From positions 27,212-36,846 of the forward strand of contig DEBW01000082.1 in assembly GCA_002348905.1 (NCBI GenBank): a stretch of DNA of 9,635 nucleotides, read 5' to 3'. Origin of the DNA: Ruminococcus flavefaciens. GTDB taxonomy: Bacteria; Bacillota; Clostridia; Oscillospirales; Ruminococcaceae. Position numbers and translations under genes: made by a program. This document shows, one piece after another, positions 1 to 5,237 of this stretch. Below the pieces are notes generated by a model, which was not told the DNA's origin, ran no database searches, and saw nothing but the letters and a program-made list of their open reading frames with translations. Numbering within the stretch: the first letter of the stretch is position 1; each line of letters begins with the position of its first letter.

Positions 1-131
1 GTTGTGGTAGTGGTAGCCTTTGTGGTAGTCGTAGTAGGTCTTGTTGTGGTAGTAGTTGTAGCCTTAGTAGTGGTTGTAGTAGGTTTTGTTGTGGTAGTAG
101 TGGCAGCCTTGGTAGTGGTCGTAGTAGGTCT
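1..131 (-). repeat. 45-bp tandem repeat encoding a 15-residue Thr linker unit
   Basis: On the coding strand the units start at the Arg/Lys codons at 131, 86 and 41, exactly 45 bp apart. The encoded units are RPTTTTTKAATTTTT, KPTTTTTKATTTTTT and a third, RPTTTTTKATTTT, cut by the window edge. Thr codons vary between ACT, ACC, ACA and ACG, so protein composition is conserved more strictly than the DNA. An irregular Ser/Thr tract (about 132-200) precedes the units. Copy number may vary between strains. Confidence 0.85.
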
Positions 132-1280
132 TGCAGTTGTAGTCGTGGTAGTAGTTGTCGTTGTTGTAGAAGTGGTCGTTGATGTAGTTGAAGTGGTTAC
201 TATCGGCTTTTTAGGATCAAAGTTTGTCTTGGAGATGACAGGGTAGGTGAGATGTGCGAGTTTATAATCTGCAACCTCTGTATGCTTCTCAAAAAAGCTG
301 TTCGAGCCTTTCATGAAGAAGTCATATATTGTTTCGTAGCCGTAGCTTCCGTCATAGTCATCCCATGTTACGTCAACGCCGTACCAGTTGCCGTCCTCCA
401 TTTGTACGTAGTTCCACATATGAGCTGAATTTTCAGTTTCGTCATAGTTTCCGAATATACATACGCATGGTATCTGTAGCTTGTCGCAGATTATCTTGAA
501 AGCCTTTGAGTATCCCTCGCAGACTGCTCCCGGCTCAACAAGACCGCCTATACATGAGTGTGCGAAGTCGGCATTTATATCGTAATATGTAAATTTTGAT
601 ATGGTATCATGTATAGACTTTAACTGTTCGTAACGTGTAGAGCCTTGTACCTCGAAGTTATCAACAGCCTCTGCAAGCTTTTCCTTGTACTCCATAACGC
701 CGTCCATATCGCCGAAAGCGTCATAGTATCCTACAGAGAAATACAGCTTGTCTATGGTATAGGTGTACTTCCTTGAAAGCCGGTCGTAGGTTGATGCTAC
801 ATTTTGTACTGATACTGTTATCTTTGAATTGTCTATCCAGAAGAGTTCAGGTATGTCGAAATCTGCGCTGTCAATACCGCTCTTGCAAGCGCCGAATACC
901 GAGCTGTAGTAAGGTTCGTCGCTGAGGTTGAGATTCCTTGATGTGGTGGTGATTACTATCGGTTCAGGCAGTGTTACGCTGAATTCCTCGGTTGAAGGAT
1001 TAATCAGCTCCATAAAAGCCATGTATACCGCAGCATTGTTTTCGTCAAGGTAGTAGCCGAGATTGTAAGCGCCGTCCCTGTAATTTGCGTTTATCGTTGG
1101 TCTGTCAGTGAGCTGTAAAGTCTGTCCATTGCAGTCAGCGAGCGATAGTGCTTCACCGGTGTACTCAGTAATAAAATCCTCCGTAAAAAGCTCTTCAGCC
1201 GCAGAATCCAGCGGTGCGGCAGAAATGAGAAGCGCCGCTGAAGTGAAAAGAGAGAATGCTTTTGTAAACATCTTTTTCAT
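1..1280 (-). CDS. Secreted transglutaminase-like protein with Thr-rich linker (C-terminus off the window)
   Basis: The start is the ATG at 1280-1278, preceded by GGAGG (1293-1289) eight bases upstream. The N-terminus MKKMFTKAFSLFTSAALLISA is a typical signal peptide, with likely cleavage between residues 22 and 28, so the protein should be exported. Residues of about 205-310 fit the transglutaminase-like fold (PF01841): a helix with IHDTISKFTYYD (His224), the nucleophile motif AVCEGYSKAF (Cys254), SAHMWNYV (His287) and WYGVDVTWDD (Asp303). This gives a complete Cys-His-Asp triad. Bacterial members are usually cysteine proteases or cross-linking enzymes; the substrate here is unknown. Residues 1-200 match nothing I recognise. 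From about residue 362 the chain becomes an almost pure threonine linker with Lys/Arg-Pro and Lys-Ala spacers, and 426 residues are visible before the edge. Such linkers usually tether another module; a dockerin or wall-binding domain is my guess. The gene is transcribed divergently from the aminotransferase gene. Confidence 0.88.
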   Translation of the reverse strand, partial: MKKMFTKAFSLFTSAALLISAAPLDSAAEELFTEDFITEYTGEALSLADCNGQTLQLTDRPTINANYRDGAYNLGYYLDENNAAVYMAFMELINPSTEEFSVTLPEPIVITTTSRNLNLSDEPYYSSVFGACKSGIDSADFDIPELFWIDNSKITVSVQNVASTYDRLSRKYTYTIDKLYFSVGYYDAFGDMDGVMEYKEKLAEAVDNFEVQGSTRYEQLKSIHDTISKFTYYDINADFAHSCIGGLVEPGAVCEGYSKAFKIICDKLQIPCVCIFGNYDETENSAHMWNYVQMEDGNWYGVDVTWDDYDGSYGYETIYDFFMKGSNSFFEKHTEVADYKLAHLTYPVISKTNFDPKKPIVTTSTTSTTTSTTTTTTTTTTTARPTTTTTKAATTTTTKPTTTTTKATTTTTTRPTTTTTKATTTT

Positions 1281-1328
1281 TTTCAAAACCTCCATACTAA
1301 TTATCTTCCCAATTCCAAATAAACCTTT

Positions 1329-1351
1329 TTCACCTTTTCCCTACAGGTGAA
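1329..1351 (-). promoter_or_regulatory. Inverted repeat in the leader of the transglutaminase-like gene
   Basis: The perfect 7-bp arms TTCACCT (1329-1335) and AGGTGAA (1345-1351) are separated by 9 bases. With transcription starting near 1358 on the minus strand, the element would lie at about +8 to +30. It could be an operator or a 5' RNA hairpin. The right-hand RNA arm contains AGGTGA, which resembles a Shine-Dalgarno sequence but is about 50 bases from the start codon. Confidence 0.45.
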
Positions 1352-1364
1352 TATATCTAAGTAC

Positions 1365-1393
1365 ATTATACCAATATATACGATATATGTCAA
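1365..1393 (-). promoter_or_regulatory. Consensus SigA promoter for the transglutaminase-like gene
   Basis: Read on the minus strand, TTGACA (1393-1388) is followed by a 17-bp spacer and TATAAT (1370-1365). An extended -10 TGG (1373-1371) directly precedes TATAAT. Both hexamers match consensus perfectly. The transcription start should be near 1358, giving a leader of about 78 bases before the ATG at 1280. Confidence 0.85.
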
Positions 1394-1465
1394 GAGGTTG
1401 ATAAAAATTGGTTAAATATCGCTAATACTTGTCCGCCGTTCGTGTACACATAGCTATCGTATATA
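1375..1465. repeat. Long-range 11-bp inverted repeat, left arm in the minus-strand promoter spacer
   Basis: TATATACGATA (1375-1385) and TATCGTATATA (1455-1465) are perfect inverse complements separated by 69 bp. The left arm lies wholly in the -35/-10 spacer of the transglutaminase-like gene promoter. The arms are AT-rich, so chance is possible, but the placement suits a protein that binds both sites and loops the DNA. Confidence 0.4.
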
Positions 1466-1467
1466 GA

Positions 1468-1487
1468 CATATTCCATGCGGAATATG
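1468..1487. promoter_or_regulatory. 20-bp palindrome, candidate operator
   Basis: CATATTCC-ATGC-GGAATATG is a perfect dyad with 8-bp arms around 4 central bases. It sits roughly midway between the two divergent promoters, in a place suited to a dimeric regulator of both genes. I do not recognise a known binding consensus. Confidence 0.5.
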
Positions 1488-1492
1488 CTGAA

Positions 1493-1560
1493 ACCGCCAA
1501 AAAATTGCGAAATACTGCCATATTATTTGTTATGTTGACACTTGAAAAAGATTTGGCGGT
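1493..1560. repeat. 9-bp GC-rich inverted repeat, right arm in the plus-strand promoter spacer
   Basis: ACCGCCAAA (1493-1501) and TTTGGCGGT (1552-1560) are perfect inverse complements separated by 50 bp. The right arm lies between the -35 and -10 of the aminotransferase promoter. The arms are more GC-rich than their AT-rich surroundings, which makes a functional site more plausible. Confidence 0.45.
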
Positions 1561-1570
1561 GTGGTATACT
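1542..1570 (+). promoter_or_regulatory. Extended -10 SigA promoter for the aminotransferase gene
   Basis: TTGAAA (1542-1547), a 17-bp spacer and TATACT (1565-1570), with the extended -10 TG at 1562-1563. The predicted start is near 1577, giving a leader of about 67 bases. Confidence 0.75.
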
Positions 1571-1579
1571 GTTAAAAGA

Positions 1580-1598
1580 CAGTCAATCACTCTGACTG
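1580..1598 (+). other. 5' leader hairpin of the aminotransferase mRNA
   Basis: CAGTCA (1580-1585) and TGACTG (1593-1598) form a perfect 6-bp stem with a 7-base loop only a few bases after the predicted transcription start. A role in mRNA stability is possible. The right arm overlaps the second copy of the 13-bp direct repeat. Confidence 0.35.
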
Positions 1599-1643
1599 CC
1601 ATATTATGTAAACTTATGATAACTGAAAGGTGAGATACCGGAA

Positions 1644-2924
1644 ATGAATTTATCAGAAATGAACAAGGAGCAGCTTATCAGCTTCAAAAATGAGACAGAA
1701 GCTCTCTACAACGGCTTCAAGGCTCAGAGCCTCAGCCTCAACATGGCAAGAGGAAACCCCTGCAAGGAGCAGCTTGAACTCAGCGTTGCTATGCTCGATG
1801 TTTTCGATGACGGAGACTTCGTAAGCGAGAATGGCATTGACGTAAGAAACTATGGTATGCTTGACGGTATTCCGGAGGCTAAGAAGCTCTTCTCTGATAT
1901 GCTCGGCGTAAACGATGATGAAGTTATCATTTTCGGAAACTCCAGCCTTAATTCTATGTACTGGACTGTTCAGATAGCTTTCAATAAGGGCATCCTCGGC
2001 AATACACCGTGGTCTAAGCTCGATAAGGTGAAGTTCCTCTGCCCTGTACCTGGCTACGACAGACACTTCAAGGTAACTGAATTCTTCGGCGTAGAAATGA
2101 TAAATATACCTATGACTGCTACAGGCCCTGATATGGATATGGTCGAGAAGCTCGTATCTGAGGATGAGGAAATAAAGGGTATATGGTGCGTACCTCAGTA
2201 CTCCAACCCTGACGGCATTTCCTACAGCGATGAGACTGTACGCCGTTTCGCTAACCTCAAGCCTGCTGCTAAGGACTTCCGTATTTTCTGGGATAATGCT
2301 TACTGCATCCACCACCTCGTAGACGATCCTCAGCCTATCCTCAATATCCTTGATGAAGCTAAGAAGGTCGGCAACGAGAATATCGTTTATATGTTCGGTT
2401 CAACTTCAAAGGTAACTTTCCCTGGTGCAGGCGTTGCTGTTATGGGCGCAAGCAAGGAGAATGTTGAAGAACTCAAGAAGTTCCTCGGAATCAGCATCAT
2501 CAGCTACGATAAGATGAATCAGCTCCGTCATGTAAAGTTCTTCGGTACTTTCGAGAATATGCTTGAGCATATGAAGAAGCACAAGGCTATCATTGCTCCT
2601 AAGTTTGAGCTTGTCTGTGATGTACTCAAGAAGGAGATAGCTCCTCTCGGTATCGGTACATGGACTGAGCCAAAGGGCGGTTACTTCGTATCATTCAACG
2701 CTCTCAACGGCTGTGCAAAGAGAATAGTTAAGCTCTGTGCAGAGGCTGGCGTTACACTTACCGGTGCAGGCGCTACATTCCCATACGGCGTTGATCCTGA
2801 CGACAGAAACATCCGTATAGCTCCTACATATCCTTCAATTGAAGACCTCGCAAAGGCTATGGAGCTTTTCACTATCAGCGTAAAGCTTGCAAGTGCTGAG
2901 AAGCTTCTCCGTGAAATGAAATAA
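1644..2924 (+). CDS. PLP-dependent aminotransferase, MocR-like / aspartate aminotransferase family (PF12897 type)
   Basis: This 426-residue fold-type I aminotransferase transfers an amino group between an amino acid and a 2-oxo acid using PLP. Visible landmarks are the Gly/Asn cofactor loop IFGNSSLNS (96-104), the YSNPDG motif (Asn188), FWDNAY (Asp217 to the PLP ring nitrogen, Tyr220), FGSTSKVTFPGAG with the Schiff-base Lys256, and RIAPTYPS with the substrate-carboxylate Arg391. The N-terminal NMARGNP (33-39) and overall pattern resemble the PF12897 family, which includes aspartate aminotransferases such as Corynebacterium AspT, so aspartate/glutamate is the best substrate guess but is not proven. 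The start at 1644 has AAAGGTGAG (1626-1634) upstream; a second ATG at 1659 has no good ribosome binding site. Heavy use of CTC, AAG and GCT codons suggests strong expression. It has its own promoter and is monocistronic or reads into the following gap. Confidence 0.88.
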   Translation: MNLSEMNKEQLISFKNETEALYNGFKAQSLSLNMARGNPCKEQLELSVAMLDVFDDGDFVSENGIDVRNYGMLDGIPEAKKLFSDMLGVNDDEVIIFGNSSLNSMYWTVQIAFNKGILGNTPWSKLDKVKFLCPVPGYDRHFKVTEFFGVEMINIPMTATGPDMDMVEKLVSEDEEIKGIWCVPQYSNPDGISYSDETVRRFANLKPAAKDFRIFWDNAYCIHHLVDDPQPILNILDEAKKVGNENIVYMFGSTSKVTFPGAGVAVMGASKENVEELKKFLGISIISYDKMNQLRHVKFFGTFENMLEHMKKHKAIIAPKFELVCDVLKKEIAPLGIGTWTEPKGGYFVSFNALNGCAKRIVKLCAEAGVTLTGAGATFPYGVDPDDRNIRIAPTYPSIEDLAKAMELFTISVKLASAEKLLREMK

Positions 2925-3009
2925 GCCGGTAAGCGACCGGCAGCGCAGTTACGGGGACGCTTGTAAACTCGCTTACCTGAATTGTCGTCCTTACCTATCC
3001 CACGCCGGC
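2925..3009 (+). ncRNA. Candidate structured RNA with mutually exclusive stems after the aminotransferase gene
   Basis: Immediately after the stop codon, GCCGGT (2925-2930) and ACCGGC (2936-2941) form a 6-bp hairpin with a 5-base loop. The overlapping GGTAAGCGA (2928-2936) is also perfectly complementary to TCGCTTACC (2969-2977), and GCCGGT can pair with GCCGGC (3004-3009), so the folds compete. GGACG (2955-2959) can pair with CGTCC (2986-2990). There is no U-run, so it is not a simple terminator. It is GC-richer than the flanking non-coding DNA. It could be a 3' UTR stability element or a small RNA; I recognise no known family. The rest of the gap to about 3117 is AT-rich with no convincing gene. 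Confidence 0.35.
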
Positions 3010-3117
3010 ATATAAATGTGTCGATCATCGTGAAAACATGAAGCGAGGATGGATAAAATTTGCCTTATATGGTTGTGTAAAACTACAAAGGAAAGTTAAA
3101 TATAAAAAATATATATT

Positions 3118-3145
3118 CACGCCTTGACTTTTTCGTTAAGGCGTG
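3118..3145. repeat. Inverted repeat / strong hairpin overlapping the rpmE promoter
   Basis: CACGCCTTGAC (3118-3128) pairs with GTTAAGGCGTG (3135-3145): eight perfect outer pairs, then one G-U and two more pairs around a 6-base loop. It overlaps the -35 box and fills most of the -35/-10 spacer. As DNA it could be an operator. As RNA read from upstream it could slow or partly terminate transcripts, although only UUAUAAUUUAU follows rather than a clean U-run. Confidence 0.55.
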
Positions 3146-3152
3146 TTATAAT
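3124..3152 (+). promoter_or_regulatory. Near-consensus promoter for rpmE
   Basis: TTGACT (3124-3129), a 17-bp spacer and TATAAT (3147-3152), with the extended -10 TG at 3144-3145. The predicted start is near 3159, giving a leader of about 83 bases. The leader has only weak visible pairings (GTAT 3166-3169 with ATAC 3211-3214, GCA 3174-3176 with TGC 3202-3204). L31 autoregulatory leaders are known in Firmicutes, but I cannot confirm one by eye. Confidence 0.8.
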
Positions 3153-3241
3153 TTATAAATGTAATGTATATTGGCACTACTGTCTAAAGGAACTGATGGG
3201 CTGCACGATAATACAAGAATTTTTTGAAAGAGGTGAAAATC

Positions 3242-3445
3242 GTGAAAGAGGGAATCCATCCAACAATGTACAAGACAACTATCACTTGCCACTGCGGTAA
3301 CGTAATGGAAGTTATGTCTACTAAGGAGAACATCAAGGTTGAAATCTGCTCAAAGTGCCATCCGTTCTATACCGGAAAGCAGAAGCTTGTTGATACAGGC
3401 GGACGTGTTGACAGATTCAAGAAGCGTTTCAATCTCGACAAGTAA
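3242..3445 (+). CDS. rpmE: Large ribosomal subunit protein bL31, zinc-binding form
   Basis: This 67-residue protein of the 50S subunit helps bridge the two ribosomal subunits. The sequence begins MKEGIHP, as in other L31 proteins, and contains CHCGN (Cys16, Cys18) and CSKCHPFYTGKQ (Cys36, Cys39). These four cysteines make it the zinc-containing C+ type. The closing GGRVDRFKKRF is the family signature. The start is the GTG at 3242, six bases after AGGTG (3231-3235); a TTG at 3224 in the same frame would overlap that ribosome binding site and add residues not found in L31. The gene has its own promoter and a strong terminator, so it is probably mainly monocistronic. Many bacteria also carry a zinc-free paralogue elsewhere; none is seen here. 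Confidence 0.97.
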   Translation: MKEGIHPTMYKTTITCHCGNVMEVMSTKENIKVEICSKCHPFYTGKQKLVDTGGRVDRFKKRFNLDK

Positions 3446-3455
3446 TCTTTATAAG
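3427..3455 (+). promoter_or_regulatory. Weak candidate promoter for yigZ overlapping the end of rpmE
   Basis: TTTCAA (3427-3432), a 17-bp spacer and TATAAG (3450-3455). The -10 is good but the -35 matches only three of six bases. A transcript starting near 3462 would begin within or just after the left arm of the rpmE terminator and so could not form that hairpin. Confidence 0.25.
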
Positions 3456-3477
3456 CCCCTCAGACGAGGGGCTTTTT
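3453..3477 (+). terminator. Rho-independent terminator after rpmE
   Basis: AAGCCCCTC (3453-3461) and GAGGGGCTT (3466-3474) form a perfect 9-bp stem with the loop AGAC, and the U-run covers 3473-3477. It lies eight bases after the rpmE stop codon. Confidence 0.95.
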
Positions 3478-3497
3478 ACTACTCTGAAAGGTAATAT

Positions 3498-4133
3498 ATG
3501 AACTATTTTACTGTATCAAAGCCTGCCGAGGCTTCATTCATAGAAAAAAAGTCCGAATTTATCGGATATATCGCTCCTGTAAAGACCGGAGACGAAGCCG
3601 TTGAGTTCATTAATAAAATAAAGTCGATGCACAGAAAGGCTAAGCATAACGTCTATGCCTATATCGTCCGTCAGGACAATATCTCCCGATATTCCGATGA
3701 CGGCGAACCGCAGGGTACTGCCGGAGTGCCTGTGCTCGATGTTTTGCAGAAACGTGGTCTTACTGATGTGTGCGTTGTTGTTACCCGCTATTTCGGAGGT
3801 ATACTCCTCGGCGGAGGCGGACTTGTCCGTGCGTACTCTCATGCCGCTTCTCTCGCCTGCGATGCTGCTCACATAATGGATATGCGCCTCTGCCATAGGC
3901 TTATTATCACCACTGACTACAATATGTATGGCAAAATAAGCTATATACTGCCGAATTTCGACACTATCACCGTCAATTCTGATTTTGGCAGCGATGTGAC
4001 ACTTGAAATACTCGTTCTTTCTGAAAAACTCGACGCTCTCAGAAAAGAGATAACCGAGGTTACTAACGGTTCAGCAAAATTGCAGGATTCCGGTGAACTT
4101 TTCGAGGATTTTTCGTCAGTTTTGGGAAAATAA
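3498..4133 (+). CDS. yigZ: YigZ/IMPACT family protein
   Basis: This 211-residue protein has the usual length and two-domain build of bacterial YigZ. The N-terminal IMPACT domain (PF01205, about 1-125) shows KKSEFIGY (17-24), AKHNVYAY (48-55), SDDGEPQGTAG (66-76) and the glycine-rich hallmark RYFGGILLGGGGLVRAYS (97-114). The remainder (about 140-205) fits the DUF1949 domain, a ferredoxin-like fold. The eukaryotic relative IMPACT binds GCN1 and modulates GCN2; the bacterial role is not well defined, and RNA or ribosome binding has been suggested. The ribosome binding site GAAAGG (3486-3491) is close to the ATG. The gene begins 20 bp after the rpmE terminator, and no terminator is seen before dgt, so co-transcription with the downstream operon is possible. 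Confidence 0.93.
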   Translation: MNYFTVSKPAEASFIEKKSEFIGYIAPVKTGDEAVEFINKIKSMHRKAKHNVYAYIVRQDNISRYSDDGEPQGTAGVPVLDVLQKRGLTDVCVVVTRYFGGILLGGGGLVRAYSHAASLACDAAHIMDMRLCHRLIITTDYNMYGKISYILPNFDTITVNSDFGSDVTLEILVLSEKLDALRKEITEVTNGSAKLQDSGELFEDFSSVLGK

Positions 4134-4237
4134 AAGTATTTCGCAGAATTTTCATAAAAAAATAAAGGGATTTCCTTATTTCCAGAGTATAAGTATTATA
4201 GATGCGCTCATAGTGGCTAATGATAGGAGGGATAGTT

Positions 4238-5233
4238 ATGACAGTAAGAGAACAATACGAAATAACCGAGCTTGGTATACTCAGCAGCTACGCCTGCACA
4301 AGCGTCAACGAGAAAATGACTCAGCGTGAAAAGTATGAGGAAAAATGCCCGTACAGAACTGATTTTCAGCGTGACCGTGACCGTATACTCCACTGTAACT
4401 CCTTCCGCAGACTTAAACGTAAAACTCAGGTGTTCCTCTCTCCGGTAGGCGACCACTACCGAACAAGACTTACCCACACCCTTGAGGTGTCTCAGATAGC
4501 ACGTACTATCGCAAGAGGTATGCGCCTGAATGAAGACCTCACCGAAGCTATCGCTTTAGGGCATGACCTCGGACATTCGCCATTTGGTCACTGCGGTGAA
4601 AAAGTCCTCAATGAGATTTGTCCGCACGGCTTCAAGCACTACGAGCAGAGCTTACGTGTGGCTGAGTATATTGAGAAAAAAGGTGAGGGACTTAACCTGA
4701 CTTACGCCGTCAGAAACGGAATAGTCTGCCATACGAATATGGTCGCTGACACAAAAGAGGGCAATATCGTCCGTCTGGCTGATACTATCGCCTACATCAA
4801 CCACGATATCGAGGACTCGATACGTGCTGGCATACTCAGCAATAGCGACCTGCCGTCAGAATGTGTACGCATACTCGGCGATACAAAAACCAAGCGCATC
4901 ACTACTCTCATAGCCTCGGTCATAGACCACGGAGCTTATGAGATCGACTTTTCACCTAAGATACGCAAGGCTCATGACGACCTGAAAAAATTCATGTTCG
5001 ACAGAGTTTATACAAATCCTGCGGCAAAAGTCGAAGAGGGTAAGGCTGAACTTCTCATACGCAAGCTTTACGACTACTTTATCAGCGATATAAAGAAACT
5101 GCCCGGTGAATACCAGCAGATAGCTAAAAAATACGATGCAGACCGTGCAGTCTGCGACTACATCTCAGGTATGAGCGACGGTTACGCCGTTGACCTGTAC
5201 ACTGAGCTGTTTGTACCGAAATTCTGGAAGTGA
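4238..5233 (+). CDS. dgt: dGTP triphosphohydrolase-like HD-domain protein
   Basis: This 331-residue protein belongs to the dGTPase family, which hydrolyses dNTPs to the deoxynucleoside and triphosphate and so trims nucleotide pools. The HD-domain metal ligands are visible: His80 (RLTHTLE), His109-Asp110 (GHDLGHSPFGH) and Asp182 (RLADTIAYINHD). The N-terminal RDRDRILHCNSFRRLKRKTQV is typical of the family. Related short HD proteins are often called dGTPase-like because substrate preference varies; specificity for dGTP is not shown here. The ATG at 4238 is chosen because AGGAGG (4225-4230) lies seven bases upstream; an in-frame ATG at 4220 is upstream of that site and is rejected. It leads the dgt-dnaG-rpoD cluster, with a 4-bp gap to dnaG. 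The 104-bp gap after yigZ shows no terminator and no convincing promoter. Confidence 0.9.
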   Translation: MTVREQYEITELGILSSYACTSVNEKMTQREKYEEKCPYRTDFQRDRDRILHCNSFRRLKRKTQVFLSPVGDHYRTRLTHTLEVSQIARTIARGMRLNEDLTEAIALGHDLGHSPFGHCGEKVLNEICPHGFKHYEQSLRVAEYIEKKGEGLNLTYAVRNGIVCHTNMVADTKEGNIVRLADTIAYINHDIEDSIRAGILSNSDLPSECVRILGDTKTKRITTLIASVIDHGAYEIDFSPKIRKAHDDLKKFMFDRVYTNPAAKVEEGKAELLIRKLYDYFISDIKKLPGEYQQIAKKYDADRAVCDYISGMSDGYAVDLYTELFVPKFWK

Positions 5234-5237
5234 CGAT

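Larger units (their letters stand above)
1514..1607 (+). repeat. 13-bp direct repeat flanking the aminotransferase promoter
   Basis: ACTGCCATATTAT occurs identically at 1514-1526 and 1595-1607, 81 bp apart in the same orientation. One copy is upstream of the -35 and the other is inside the 5' leader. It could be a repeated regulator site or a small duplication. Confidence 0.5.

Noticed and set aside
4..246. Plus-strand valine-rich frame of 80 codons
   Set aside because: It is the reverse complement of the Thr-rich linker (ACN codons read as GTN/GTA); low complexity, no ribosome binding site.
1535..1540. Perfect TTGACA upstream of the aminotransferase gene
   Set aside because: It is 24 bp from TATACT, too far for a -35; TTGAAA at 1542 gives the correct 17-bp spacing.
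1653..2315. Long minus-strand open frame of 220 codons opposite the aminotransferase gene
   Set aside because: The sense strand has clear catalytic motifs; the antisense frame is open because of codon bias and resembles no protein I know.
3038..3127. 29-codon ATG frame (MKRGWIKFALYG...) in the gap before rpmE
   Set aside because: No ribosome binding site, and its end overlaps the rpmE promoter; probably chance.
3408..3413. TTGACA inside rpmE as a -35 for yigZ
   Set aside because: No -10-like hexamer lies 16-18 bp downstream; the bases encode conserved L31 residues (VDR).
4134..4237. Possible promoter (TATTAT at 4194-4199 or TATAAG at 4188-4193) and A/T-rich imperfect stem before dgt
   Set aside because: No acceptable -35 at 16-18 bp for either -10, and the stem has bulges and no plus-strand U-run. 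Left as an unannotated AT-rich gap.
5190..5237. Extended N-terminus of dnaG from ATG 5190
   Set aside because: It overlaps the 3' end of dgt in another frame and adds residues not found in primases; ATG 5238 matches the family start.
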